Below are positions 8,521 through 17,013 of a stretch of 25,052 nt of DNA, one piece after another; the first letter of the stretch is position 1, and the number at the start of each line of letters is the position of its first letter. Under the pieces are notes generated by a model that searched no databases, had not been told where the DNA came from, and saw only the letters and a program-made list of their open reading frames with translations. Made by a program: the position numbers and the translations under genes. Source of the DNA: Bacteroidales bacterium (GTDB lineage Bacteria; Bacteroidota; Bacteroidia; Bacteroidales; WCHB1-69); assembly GCA_031264975.1 (NCBI GenBank), contig JAISDH010000035.1:1-25052 (forward strand). Reading direction: 5' to 3'.

Positions 8521-9267
8521 ATGGAAAATAATCCATTTTCACTGAAAGGCAAAAAAATATTGGTCACAGGTGCTTCATCAGGAATAGGGAGAGCAACATC
8601 TGTTCAATGCGCTAATATGGGAGCTAATATAATTGTAACAGGAAGAAACAATGAACGATTGCAAGAAACTATGAATATGCTTGCGATTGGAGAGCACCAT
8701 TGTGTGGAAGCAGATATTACAACAGATTCCGGCATTTTTCATTTGACAGATAATGTTGAGGCTCTTGACGGGATTGTCCACTGTGCCGGAATTAATACAA
8801 AATTTCTTTTTAAGTTCATAGACATGGAAAAAATAAATACCATGTATGCTATAAACTGCTTTTCTCCAATGCTTATGCTACAAAGTTTCATTAAAAAGAA
8901 AAAGATAAACAAGGGAGCGTCCATAGTGTTATTATCGTCCATTTCATCTAATTATGCCACTGTTTCCAATGCATTATACGCTTCTACAAAAGGTGCGGTT
9001 AACTCATTGATCAGAGTGCTAGCATTGGAACTTTCCGCTGCAAAAATAAGAGTAAACGGTATTATGCCCGGGATGGTAAAAACAGAAATGATGAAATCTT
9101 ATGGCATGACCGATGATGAATTAGATAATTTATCAAAAAGTTATCCGTTAGGTAAATTCGGAGAACCTGTTGATATTGCGAATTGTGCAGTGTACTTGTT
9201 GTCTGAAGCTTCCTGTTGGGTTACAGGAACAAATATCGTTATTGATGGAGGTATAACATTAAGGTAA
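8521..9267 (+). CDS. short-chain dehydrogenase, FabG-like 3-oxoacyl-ACP reductase (second copy)
   Basis: This 248-residue SDR parallels the copy at 5763-6509. It has TGASSGIG (16-23), HCAG in place of NNAG (87-90), catalytic Ser139/140, Tyr153 and Lys157 (YASTK), and the C-terminal WVTGTNIVIDGG segment. Arg42 in TGRNNERL again suggests NADPH. Change of the first Asn of NNAG to His and the second to Cys is unusual for FabG and may tune the site; the Tyr/Lys pair is intact, so activity is expected. It starts three bases after the first KAS III and is followed after seven bases by the second KAS III. The cassette thus holds two ketoreductase plus synthase pairs. Confidence 0.87.
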   Translation: MENNPFSLKGKKILVTGASSGIGRATSVQCANMGANIIVTGRNNERLQETMNMLAIGEHHCVEADITTDSGIFHLTDNVEALDGIVHCAGINTKFLFKFIDMEKINTMYAINCFSPMLMLQSFIKKKKINKGASIVLLSSISSNYATVSNALYASTKGAVNSLIRVLALELSAAKIRVNGIMPGMVKTEMMKSYGMTDDELDNLSKSYPLGKFGEPVDIANCAVYLLSEASCWVTGTNIVIDGGITLR

Positions 9268-9274
9268 ACAAATT

Positions 9275-10333
9275 ATGGCAAAGTGGAAAATTAAAAATAT
9301 TTCTTTAAGAGGCATTGCAGCCTGTGTTCCCCAAAATAAACTCCAAACAGAAGATATTCCCTTATTTTCGCAGGAAGAATATCAACGTTTTATAGCTAAC
9401 GTGGGAATCAAAAGCCGTAGAGTAGCGGAAAAATGCGTTTGCGCTTCTGATCTCTGCTATGCAGCAACCCAACAACTGATAGCAGAGCTTGAATGGAATA
9501 AAAATGAGATTGATGCATTAGTGTTTGTTTCTGTTACACCAGACTATCGAAGCCCTATGACTTCCTGTATTCTTCAAGATAAATTGGGACTATCGAAATC
9601 GTGCTTTACACTGGATATTCCTTTGGGTTGTTGTGGGTATCTTCATGGAATCACCGTTTTGTCTAATTTAATGACTGCCGGAAATATCAAAAAAGGGCTA
9701 CTGCTCGCAGGTGACACAGTGTATCAAACATCATCATTGGAAGATAAAAGTCGTTTGCCCATATTTGGAGATGCCGGTAGCGCTTCTGCTTTTGAATACG
9801 ATGAAAATGCCGAAGATATTATAAGTTATTCCTGTTCTGATGGAAGCGGCTATCAGGCGATTATATATCCGCATAGTGGATTCCGTCATCCGGTAACACC
9901 GGAATCTTTTATTATGGAAAGCTTTGACAATGGCATTCGGAGAGCTCCGGTTCACGGATTGTTGGACGGAATAGAAGTGTTTTCATTTGCTATCTCTAAA
10001 GTTCCCAAATTACTAAATGAACTTTTGACTGACAATAATATAAATAAAGAAGTTGATATTGATTATTTCCTTTTACATCAGGCTAACAGGATGATTAATG
10101 AGAAAATTATTCGGAAAACTCAAATAAAATCATCAAAAGCGCCTTCCAATATAGAAGAATATGCCAATACCAGTTGCTCTTCTATTCCTTTGCTTATGGT
10201 AACACGGATTCGGGAAGCATTGCAGGAAAAAGATTTGAATCTTATTCTTTCTGCTTTTGGAGTGGGACTTACGTGGGATTGTATAAATATAAAAACGCAC
10301 AAAATTGTCTGTCCTGAATTAATAGAAGTATAA
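9275..10333 (+). CDS. 3-oxoacyl-ACP synthase III-like condensing enzyme (second copy)
   Basis: This 352-residue KAS III-like enzyme has the triad Cys119 (in PLGCCGYLHG), His268 (LLHQAN) and Asn298 (YANTSCSS). Cys120 next to the nucleophile is unusual, since the first copy has Ser there. Sequence drift between the copies is large outside the motifs, so the duplication is old or the two were acquired separately. It is probably the enzyme for the second extension round, or for a different starter. It precedes the metallo-hydrolase gene by seven bases. Housekeeping FabH is unlikely because two copies lie inside a glycan locus with their own ACP and malonyl transferase. Confidence 0.87.
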   Translation: MAKWKIKNISLRGIAACVPQNKLQTEDIPLFSQEEYQRFIANVGIKSRRVAEKCVCASDLCYAATQQLIAELEWNKNEIDALVFVSVTPDYRSPMTSCILQDKLGLSKSCFTLDIPLGCCGYLHGITVLSNLMTAGNIKKGLLLAGDTVYQTSSLEDKSRLPIFGDAGSASAFEYDENAEDIISYSCSDGSGYQAIIYPHSGFRHPVTPESFIMESFDNGIRRAPVHGLLDGIEVFSFAISKVPKLLNELLTDNNINKEVDIDYFLLHQANRMINEKIIRKTQIKSSKAPSNIEEYANTSCSSIPLLMVTRIREALQEKDLNLILSAFGVGLTWDCINIKTHKIVCPELIEV

Positions 10334-10340
10334 AGATTTC

Positions 10341-10976
10341 ATGATCAGTATTTATTCACATACTAACCCCTTTTTTTCATCCGTTACCTACATTTTATCC
10401 ATGCCAGGTAAACATAATGTATGGATAGTTGATTGCGGGTATGCCGATGACATCATTCAGTGGTTGAAGCTGAACCAAAAATCTGTCTCCGGTATTTTTT
10501 TAACTCATTCTCACTATGATCATATATGTGGGTTGAACAGGCTAAAAGGGGAATATCCTCACTTAAAAGTATATACTTCTTCCAATGGCGTAAAGGGTTT
10601 GTATTCTTCCAAGTTGAACATGTCGCATTATCATCCGGATGTGGAAGATTATGTGTATGAATTTGAAGATGTATGCGAACTGAAAGGAATGGACAGGGTA
10701 GATTTATGGCAGGATACTGTCATGGAAGTAATAGAAACGCCCGGACATGACTGGAGCTGTTTAACATATAAAACAGACCGGCATCTATTCACAGGAGATT
10801 CATATATACCTGGATTAAAAGTAGTTAGTACGTTCCCTAAAAGTAATAAGATAGAAGCGAATGAATCACTGAAGAAAATTATAGAATTAAAAGAAAAAGA
10901 AGACTTGATAATTTGTCCCGGACATTTTTTGAAAAAAATTAAACCCATTTGGAAACATCATCTAACAAACGAATAG
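10341..10976 (+). CDS. metallo-beta-lactamase-fold hydrolase, possible acyl-ACP thioesterase
   Basis: This 211-residue protein has every ligand of a two-metal MBL-fold hydrolase: the THSHYDH motif with His56, His58, Asp60 and His61, then His136 (PGHD), Asp153 (TGDS) and His195 (CPGH). It is glyoxalase II-like in size but lacks the C-terminal helical domain of that enzyme. It closes the acyl cassette, so release of the finished chain from the ACP, or editing of stalled chains, is a reasonable inference; MBL-type thioesterases release products in some polyketide pathways. The 28-base overlap with the next gene ties it to the glycan genes. Substrate is not shown by the sequence. Confidence 0.82.
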   Translation: MISIYSHTNPFFSSVTYILSMPGKHNVWIVDCGYADDIIQWLKLNQKSVSGIFLTHSHYDHICGLNRLKGEYPHLKVYTSSNGVKGLYSSKLNMSHYHPDVEDYVYEFEDVCELKGMDRVDLWQDTVMEVIETPGHDWSCLTYKTDRHLFTGDSYIPGLKVVSTFPKSNKIEANESLKKIIELKEKEDLIICPGHFLKKIKPIWKHHLTNE

Positions 10977-12487
10977 TAAAAAACACATCATTCCTGTACG
11001 TCAGGATGCTGTTAATGATGGGTGTGAGCCTTTACGCATCAAGGCTTGTGCTCGAGGCTTTGGGCGTTGATGATTTTGGACTGTACAATGTAGTTGGCGG
11101 GATAGTGGCGCTTTTCGCTATTATTAATGGCGCTTTGAGTGCCGGCTCCTCCCGGTTTCTAACTTTTGAATTGGGGCGCAGAGATTTTATTGCGTTGAAA
11201 AAAACTTTTAATGCGTCCTTTGCCATCCATAGTTTTATAGCCCTCGTTGTTTTCGTTCTTGCCGAAACAGTAGGATTGTGGTACATAAATAACTACCTCG
11301 TAGTTCCGGACGGACGCATGGATACCGCCAACTGGATATATCAGTTTTCTATTGCCAGTTGCATGCTCAGCCTGACGCAGGTACCCTACTCTGCACTCAT
11401 CATTGCCCACGAAAGAATGAAGGTGTATGCATGGACGGGAATAGCGGAAGCGCTGTATCAGCTGCTGCTGGTTTACTTGTTGTTATATGTAAATTTTGCG
11501 GATAAGTTAATCCTTTACGGACTGCTGATTTGTCTGTGGAGCATAGCGCTCCAGCTATATTACCGGTTTTACTGTACGCGCAATTTTGCAGAAAGTAAAC
11601 TGACTGTAGTAAAAGACAGGAAGATTTATAAAGCCATGTTTTCCTTTTCATTGTGGGATGTGATGGGAAACTTTTGCGTGACGGGAAATTCGCAGGGAGT
11701 AAACGTGCTGATGAACTACTTTTTCGGCATTGCAGTAAATGCGGCTAGCGGAGTGGCTTTTCAAGTAGAAAAAGGTCTTACGATGTTCTCCGGTAATTTT
11801 ATGACCGCGGTCAAACCTCAAATTGTAAAGCTGTATGCGGAAGGCTCCATCGGCAAAATGATGTCGCTGGTGTTCGAGTCGTCCAAGTATTCTTATTTTC
11901 TGCTATATGTAGTTGCCTTGCCCGTGTTTCTTGAGGTCGATTATATTTTGAAAATCTGGTTAAAGGAAGTGCCCGAATATGCCGCGCTGTTCATACGCTG
12001 CATTATCGTTATACGCTTAATCAGGGCTTTTGCGACGCCTGTAGTGCAGGCCGTGCATGCAACCGGCAATATCAAATGGCTAAATTTATATGGGGGTGGA
12101 ACTTCAATGGCATTAACCCTTCCGGCTACCTATTTTCTTTACAAGTCCGGCTATCCGGCCGAGACTTCGTTTTATGTTTCAGTTGCAGTGGGTATTATAT
12201 GTAATTATTTAAATCTGTTTATAATGAAAAAAGAGATATCGTTCAGCATATCAAGCTATAGTTTCCGTGTATATGGAGTAAGCCTGCTAATTACGCTGCT
12301 GTCTGTCGTGCCGGCTTACTGTGTGTTCCAATCAATGGATGCGTCATTCCTGCGGCTATTCCTCACGAGCATTACCGGCCTGACTACAGTAGGCGTACTG
12401 GTGTTCTTCATTGGTCTCAGTAAAGGTGACAGGAAAAAAGTAATCAAGGTGATACAAGACAAAATTAATTACACTTATGAGGCTTAG
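10949..12487 (+). CDS. wzx: Wzx-type polysaccharide flippase
   Basis: This 512-residue, very hydrophobic protein has about 12-14 membrane segments and the MATE/PST flippase pattern. It would move the lipid-linked repeat unit across the inner membrane. The N-terminal segment SSNKRIVKNTSFLYVRMLL and the following SLYASRLVLEALGVDDFGLYNVVGG are typical of Bacteroidota capsule flippases. The start is TTG at 10949, inside the end of the metallo-hydrolase gene. I accept it because the residues right after it match the conserved family N-terminus and no earlier start lies close by. The base composition is clearly more GC-rich than the genes before it and those after 14700, which suggests a separate origin. 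It overlaps the next gene by 11 bases. Confidence 0.88.
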   Translation: METSSNKRIVKNTSFLYVRMLLMMGVSLYASRLVLEALGVDDFGLYNVVGGIVALFAIINGALSAGSSRFLTFELGRRDFIALKKTFNASFAIHSFIALVVFVLAETVGLWYINNYLVVPDGRMDTANWIYQFSIASCMLSLTQVPYSALIIAHERMKVYAWTGIAEALYQLLLVYLLLYVNFADKLILYGLLICLWSIALQLYYRFYCTRNFAESKLTVVKDRKIYKAMFSFSLWDVMGNFCVTGNSQGVNVLMNYFFGIAVNAASGVAFQVEKGLTMFSGNFMTAVKPQIVKLYAEGSIGKMMSLVFESSKYSYFLLYVVALPVFLEVDYILKIWLKEVPEYAALFIRCIIVIRLIRAFATPVVQAVHATGNIKWLNLYGGGTSMALTLPATYFLYKSGYPAETSFYVSVAVGIICNYLNLFIMKKEISFSISSYSFRVYGVSLLITLLSVVPAYCVFQSMDASFLRLFLTSITGLTTVGVLVFFIGLSKGDRKKVIKVIQDKINYTYEA

Positions 12488-13544
12488 AAGAAAATATAAA
12501 CTGATGGCGGCAAGTGCTGGTATATTAGCATTAATAGTACTGGTAATTACTTGTTTTATTAATTTTACCTTAATGGTCTGTTTAATTGTGTTGGGTTTGA
12601 CACTACTGTTGTTTATGCTGCTTTTTATCGCTGTCAACAAATTGTCAAAAATGACCAACTGGTATCGCAACCAATTCATATATACCAAGCAATTTGTTTC
12701 CAATGCAGGCTACCGTAAAGATACGCAACGCAACTATGAGATTGTAAATTTAGGAAGTAATCCCGCACGTTTCGCATTTTTTTATGAAGATGTTTTAGGG
12801 CAAAACTGGTCAACCGGAACACAGGGCTTGGATAAAGATTTGGAGATACTGAAATATTTCCACAGCTATGTAAAAAAGGATGGAGTTGTGCTACTGCCAA
12901 TCGTTGCTTTCAGTTCTCTTTCTGGTTATTTGCAATTTCACAAATCTTCGTTGCCTTATCTTGCCAAGTTTACATCTATTCTGGATAGGCATCAAATTGT
13001 AACGATGCCGCGAGGAAGAGCTGCTTGTATATGGATGAAATTTCCACTCTGCCGCCATTGGAAAGCTTGGGGAGCCTTAATTAAAGATGTGCAACCCGAT
13101 AATAGGCTGAACATGTCCGAGCAAATGATGCAGCCATTAGAATTGAATATGGATGCACTTCAATGGATGGATGGATGGAAAAAGGAGTTTAATATAAAAA
13201 ATTTCAACGCACCTCTTACCCTCGAATTGCAGGAAGGGAGAAAAATTTCAGTAAAAAATCTACAAAACATGATAGATTTTTGTATCGAACGCGGCTTAAA
13301 ACCTGTGTTAATATTACCTCCAATGTCTAAGTACTTATCGCGCTTATTTACAGACAAAATTCGTGAAACATACATTTACTCCTTTATTAGAGAAGCCAAT
13401 GTGAGAAACATTCCTTTCTTAGACTATCTGGATGATGAGCGATTTAGCGATCCAAGCCTCTACTTCAATTCATTTTTCCTGAATCTTAGAGGAAGAAAAA
13501 TATTTACGAAACAGGTACTGAAAGATTTAAATATTTTGAAATGA
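12477..13544 (+). CDS. membrane-anchored SGNH-like protein of unknown function
   Basis: This 355-residue protein begins with two membrane helices (about 8-29 and 32-55), followed by a soluble domain. EIVNLGSNPARFAF (about 88-101) resembles the first block of SGNH/GDSL-type hydrolases such as DltD. The ending YFNSFFLNLRGRKIFTK resembles the last block, usually D-x-x-H-L-N-x-x-G. In that block the expected Asp and His appear as Asn and Phe, so a classic Ser-His-Asp triad is not evident. It may be a family-specific variant or a non-catalytic relative. Its place between flippase and pyruvyl transferase, with overlaps on both sides, points to a role in polysaccharide assembly or acyl modification. 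Confidence 0.65.
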   Translation: MRLRRKYKLMAASAGILALIVLVITCFINFTLMVCLIVLGLTLLLFMLLFIAVNKLSKMTNWYRNQFIYTKQFVSNAGYRKDTQRNYEIVNLGSNPARFAFFYEDVLGQNWSTGTQGLDKDLEILKYFHSYVKKDGVVLLPIVAFSSLSGYLQFHKSSLPYLAKFTSILDRHQIVTMPRGRAACIWMKFPLCRHWKAWGALIKDVQPDNRLNMSEQMMQPLELNMDALQWMDGWKKEFNIKNFNAPLTLELQEGRKISVKNLQNMIDFCIERGLKPVLILPPMSKYLSRLFTDKIRETYIYSFIREANVRNIPFLDYLDDERFSDPSLYFNSFFLNLRGRKIFTKQVLKDLNILK

Positions 13545-14701
13545 AAATCCTAATTCTAACCCAGCCTCTGCGTAACAATTATGGGGGAATCCTGCAGGCA
13601 TATGCTCTTCAAACGGTTTTAAAGAGAATGGGGCATGATGTGGTGACCGATTCAAAACATTATAGAAATATATCTATCACCAGACGCACTGCCGGAGTGC
13701 TGAAACGTATTATTTTCAAATATATATTAAGAAGAAATATTAGTGATTCCGTCTTTTTCCCTTTTATTGCTTCAAAGACATGGAATACAATTAACCGGCA
13801 TACTTTACGTTTCGTAAAAGAAAATATGACGACTGTTGATTTCTTCAAAGGAAAGAAAAGACCCGATATAAAAACAGTAAAAGTTTACGACGCAATAGTG
13901 GTAGGAAGCGATCAGGTATGGCGGAAGCAGTACTCGAACGTGCCGACTTATTTACTTGATTTTACAAAAGGCATGAATATAAAACGAATTGCATACGCCG
14001 CTTCATTTGGAACGAATGACTTGTCCGAATACACTCCCAGATTAATTAAACGTACCGCCAAGCTGGCAAAGCAGTTTGATGCAGTTTCCGTAAGAGAAGA
14101 TTCGGGTGTTTTCCTGTGTGCAACATACTGGAATGTAGAGGCAACACACTTGCTCGACCCGACGTTGCTGCTGGATAAAAACGATTATATTCAGTTGATA
14201 GAGCATGACAGCAAATATGTTTCCCCATCTCAGGGCAATCTGTTTGTCTATATATTGGATAGAACAACAGAAAAACAACAGATAGTAAATCAAATTTCTT
14301 CCACGCTTCACCTGTCTGCATTTGAGATGCTGCCTGAAAAGATATCTAATCTGAAAAATTTAAAAGAGTTGGACAAATACACATATCCTCCGGTAGCCCA
14401 ATGGCTGCAAAGTTTCGCGGATGCCAAATTTATAGTAACCGACTCGTTTCATGGAACGGTATTTTCCATTCTTTTTAATAAGCCGTTTATTGTAACCGGG
14501 AATAAAAAAAGGGGACAGGCCCGTTTTTCCTCTTTATTGAGAACATTCAATTTGGAAAACCGTTTGGTGTCATCTTCCCGCAATGAACAGGTTAATGAAA
14601 TAATACTGAATAAAATAGACTGGAGTAGCATCAACAGTATTATATCCTGCAAACGAAACAACGCTATTCATTTCCTTAATAAGGACTTGTCAATAAGTTA
14701 A
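13541..14701 (+). CDS. polysaccharide pyruvyl transferase family protein (CsaB-like)
   Basis: This 386-residue protein matches the polysaccharide pyruvyl transferase family, whose members move pyruvate from phosphoenolpyruvate to sugar hydroxyls as a ketal. The visible marks are the N-terminal LRNNYGGILQAYALQTVL, the block VGSDQVWR (121-128) and the block DSFHGTVFSI (301-310) with His304. The length is normal. It starts by an ATGA overlap with the upstream gene. Members of this family often accompany FrhB-like proteins such as the one at 3658, although ten genes separate them here. Pyruvylation would add negative charge to the polymer. The exact sugar acceptor is unknown. Confidence 0.87.
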   Translation: MKILILTQPLRNNYGGILQAYALQTVLKRMGHDVVTDSKHYRNISITRRTAGVLKRIIFKYILRRNISDSVFFPFIASKTWNTINRHTLRFVKENMTTVDFFKGKKRPDIKTVKVYDAIVVGSDQVWRKQYSNVPTYLLDFTKGMNIKRIAYAASFGTNDLSEYTPRLIKRTAKLAKQFDAVSVREDSGVFLCATYWNVEATHLLDPTLLLDKNDYIQLIEHDSKYVSPSQGNLFVYILDRTTEKQQIVNQISSTLHLSAFEMLPEKISNLKNLKELDKYTYPPVAQWLQSFADAKFIVTDSFHGTVFSILFNKPFIVTGNKKRGQARFSSLLRTFNLENRLVSSSRNEQVNEIILNKIDWSSINSIISCKRNNAIHFLNKDLSIS

Positions 14702-14720
14702 AGTATTAATTTGGTTCAAT

Positions 14721-15869
14721 ATGGAATTAGCCTATATCGTTTATACTTCAATATTCGCCGTTACAATGTTTTGTGCTTACGTGGGACGAATAACCAATGG
14801 GGCACATGTTACAATTCAACCAAACAAAAAATCAAAAGTATGGATGTGGTTCGGGGTCGCTATTATATTTTATACATTAACATTAGGACTTAGAGAGAAT
14901 GTGGGGCTTGATTATATGTCATATAAACTGGTTTTTAATAACCTGATAAGATATACTAATTATAGAGGGGATCTGGATATTATTTATTACATGTTTCTAC
15001 CTATAGTCAAAAATTTTCACTACAATTTTTTTACCGCTTTTTTAGCTTTCACCACCATTTTTTTTGTTTTTAAATGTGCTGAAGACAGAATGGATATTTT
15101 GTTATTTTTTCTGTTTTTCTTTTTGACATTTAATGTTTTCTTAAACAGTATTAATATTGCACGTCAAACATCTGCCTTTTTTATCATGTTTTATGCGATA
15201 AATCAATTTTTGAAAAAAAAATATAAGAAATTTATCATATACTATATCCTCGCTTTTGCTCTTCATAAATCATGTATTATTATTTTGCCTTTTATATTTG
15301 TTTTAGGATATGATTTTATTAAGTATAGATGGTTGCAATATACTTTACTATTTGTTGCCTATTTTAGTGGGTTTGTCATATTTAAACAAATCTCGTCTCT
15401 GTTTATAGGGATGGACATTTTTTATAATATTGGATATGAGGAATATGTAAATAATTTCGACTTGTGGGCAGAAAAGGGGATAGAACGCAGGCAAGAACAT
15501 CAAGGAACAGGACTTTACTCGTTACTCACATTATTTGTTGATAGTATGGTTATATTTTATAGCCCAAAATTGAAACATGAATTTAGACGGAATCATATTG
15601 TTTTATTTTACAATATGTACTTAATAGGAGCTATTTTAAGTTATATAACGGTTTTTCATGAAACAATGCATAGGTTAACTAATAATTTTGAAATGTTTCG
15701 TATTTACATATATGCGATGTTTTTTTATTATATATTCAAAAACAGTAAAAGCTCCGTTTTAGTGAAGTTAATGTGTATGACAATCATGTTACTAGGCATT
15801 GTATTCTTCTATGCGAGTATTTCAAGAGGGCGTGGTGGTGTGGCTCCTTTCCACTTTTTAAATTTTTAA
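14721..15869 (+). CDS. EpsG-family membrane protein, probable Wzy-type polymerase
   Basis: This 382-residue protein is strongly hydrophobic with about 10 membrane segments and very AT-rich codon use. The hallmark of the EpsG family, an arginine-rich loop LRENVGLDYMSYKLVF, lies at about residues 54-69; NSINIARQTSAFFI (about 138-151) and ALHKSC (about 178-183) are also typical. Such proteins are thought to polymerise repeat units on the outer face of the inner membrane. It is the only polymerase candidate in the window and fits beside the flippase and glycosyltransferases. Assignment as Wzy is by family and context, since these proteins diverge too much for firm calls. Confidence 0.82.
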   Translation: MELAYIVYTSIFAVTMFCAYVGRITNGAHVTIQPNKKSKVWMWFGVAIIFYTLTLGLRENVGLDYMSYKLVFNNLIRYTNYRGDLDIIYYMFLPIVKNFHYNFFTAFLAFTTIFFVFKCAEDRMDILLFFLFFFLTFNVFLNSINIARQTSAFFIMFYAINQFLKKKYKKFIIYYILAFALHKSCIIILPFIFVLGYDFIKYRWLQYTLLFVAYFSGFVIFKQISSLFIGMDIFYNIGYEEYVNNFDLWAEKGIERRQEHQGTGLYSLLTLFVDSMVIFYSPKLKHEFRRNHIVLFYNMYLIGAILSYITVFHETMHRLTNNFEMFRIYIYAMFFYYIFKNSKSSVLVKLMCMTIMLLGIVFFYASISRGRGGVAPFHFLNF

Positions 15870-15879
15870 ACAAGTTAAT

Positions 15880-17013
15880 ATGAAGCGAATATTATATATA
15901 TGTTCAGAGTCTTCACCGGGCATGGTTCCTTTTGCGGCAAGCATTATCAACATTACGATGAAATCTGAAAAATTAGAAGTGTATGCGTTAGTTGTGTCGA
16001 AAGATATTAATTATAGGGATTATATTAAGCAAAATAAAAAAATGGATAACATTGAATTTATTAATGCATCTCAAAATCTAATCATAAATATTGTTAACAA
16101 ATTTATAAACTATAAACTGTTATATAAAATAATTGTTTCTGTTCGGAAATATAAAATAGATTATATCCATTTGCTAACTGGCGACTATACATTGAGCCTG
16201 TTTGTTCCGCTACTGAGAAAAACGGCAAAAATTGTATTCACTGTTCATGATATGATTCCTCATGAAATCAGTGCTAAATCATTGAAAAAAAAGTTTTTTA
16301 AGAGATATATTATCTGGGGATACAGACAAAATACTTTCTATGCAGATATATTAGTTACATGCAGCCAGCAACAATTCATGTCACTGAAAGAAAAATATCC
16401 TCAAAAAAAACAGTATTTTCATAATTTTCCCTCTTTAGTTACAGATGGTATTATCAATGGTAACGAACGATGTCCTGAGTTGGAAAAGTTTAATGGCAAG
16501 TATATCTTGTTTTTTGGTTACGTAGATGTGTATAAAGGCGTAGAGTTATTGTACAATACATTTTTGAATAGCTCGGTCCTATATTCCAGCTATTCGCTGG
16601 TTATAGCAGGCAAGGGTGACTGGTATTTCAATCGGCGAAAAAATGAAATAAATATCATCAGAATAAATCGATTTATCAAAGACAGCGAAGTGAAAATGCT
16701 GTTTCAGAATGCGAGTTGTGCTGTTTATCCTTACTTATCGGCAACCATGTCGGGAGTATTAACTTTAGCATATAAATTCCAATCCCCGTTGATAGTTTCC
16801 GATATCCCATATTTCAAGAAAAATGCAGAAAATGAACAAACTGCTTTGTTCTTTAAAAAACATGACGGAAACGATTTGGCGATTAAATTAAAGAAATTAT
16901 TGTTTGATACAAACTTGGGAAATATGAAAAGCAACCAGAAAAAATATTACGACATGCAATATTCTAATGATTCCACTTTATTGAAGGAAATAATAAATAT
17001 ATATGTGGATTGA
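15880..17013 (+). CDS. glycosyltransferase family 4-like protein
   Basis: This 377-residue protein has a GT-B layout: an N-terminal Rossmann half with FTVHDMIPHE (about 122-131) and a C-terminal half with FGYVDVYKGVELL and VIAGKGDWY. The nucleotide-sugar site reads YPYLSATMSGVLTLAY followed by PLIVSDIPYF. The usual E-x7-E glutamates are missing, as in a recognised GT4 subgroup with a SATxSGV segment, so activity is still likely. It would add one sugar to the lipid-linked unit in the cytoplasm; the sugar is not known. The gene is very AT-rich, like the polymerase gene 10 bases upstream, and its stop overlaps the start region of the next gene. Confidence 0.82.
   Translation: MKRILYICSESSPGMVPFAASIINITMKSEKLEVYALVVSKDINYRDYIKQNKKMDNIEFINASQNLIINIVNKFINYKLLYKIIVSVRKYKIDYIHLLTGDYTLSLFVPLLRKTAKIVFTVHDMIPHEISAKSLKKKFFKRYIIWGYRQNTFYADILVTCSQQQFMSLKEKYPQKKQYFHNFPSLVTDGIINGNERCPELEKFNGKYILFFGYVDVYKGVELLYNTFLNSSVLYSSYSLVIAGKGDWYFNRRKNEINIIRINRFIKDSEVKMLFQNASCAVYPYLSATMSGVLTLAYKFQSPLIVSDIPYFKKNAENEQTALFFKKHDGNDLAIKLKKLLFDTNLGNMKSNQKKYYDMQYSNDSTLLKEIINIYVD

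Noticed and set aside
5517..10333. Housekeeping type II fatty acid synthesis operon
   Set aside because: Two KAS III and two ketoreductases with no FabF, FabZ or FabI, flanked by glycan genes, do not fit a housekeeping cluster.
12356..12703. 115-residue minus-strand frame over the flippase/SGNH junction
   Set aside because: It lies antisense to two well-supported genes, with hydrophobic content explained by the complementary membrane segments.
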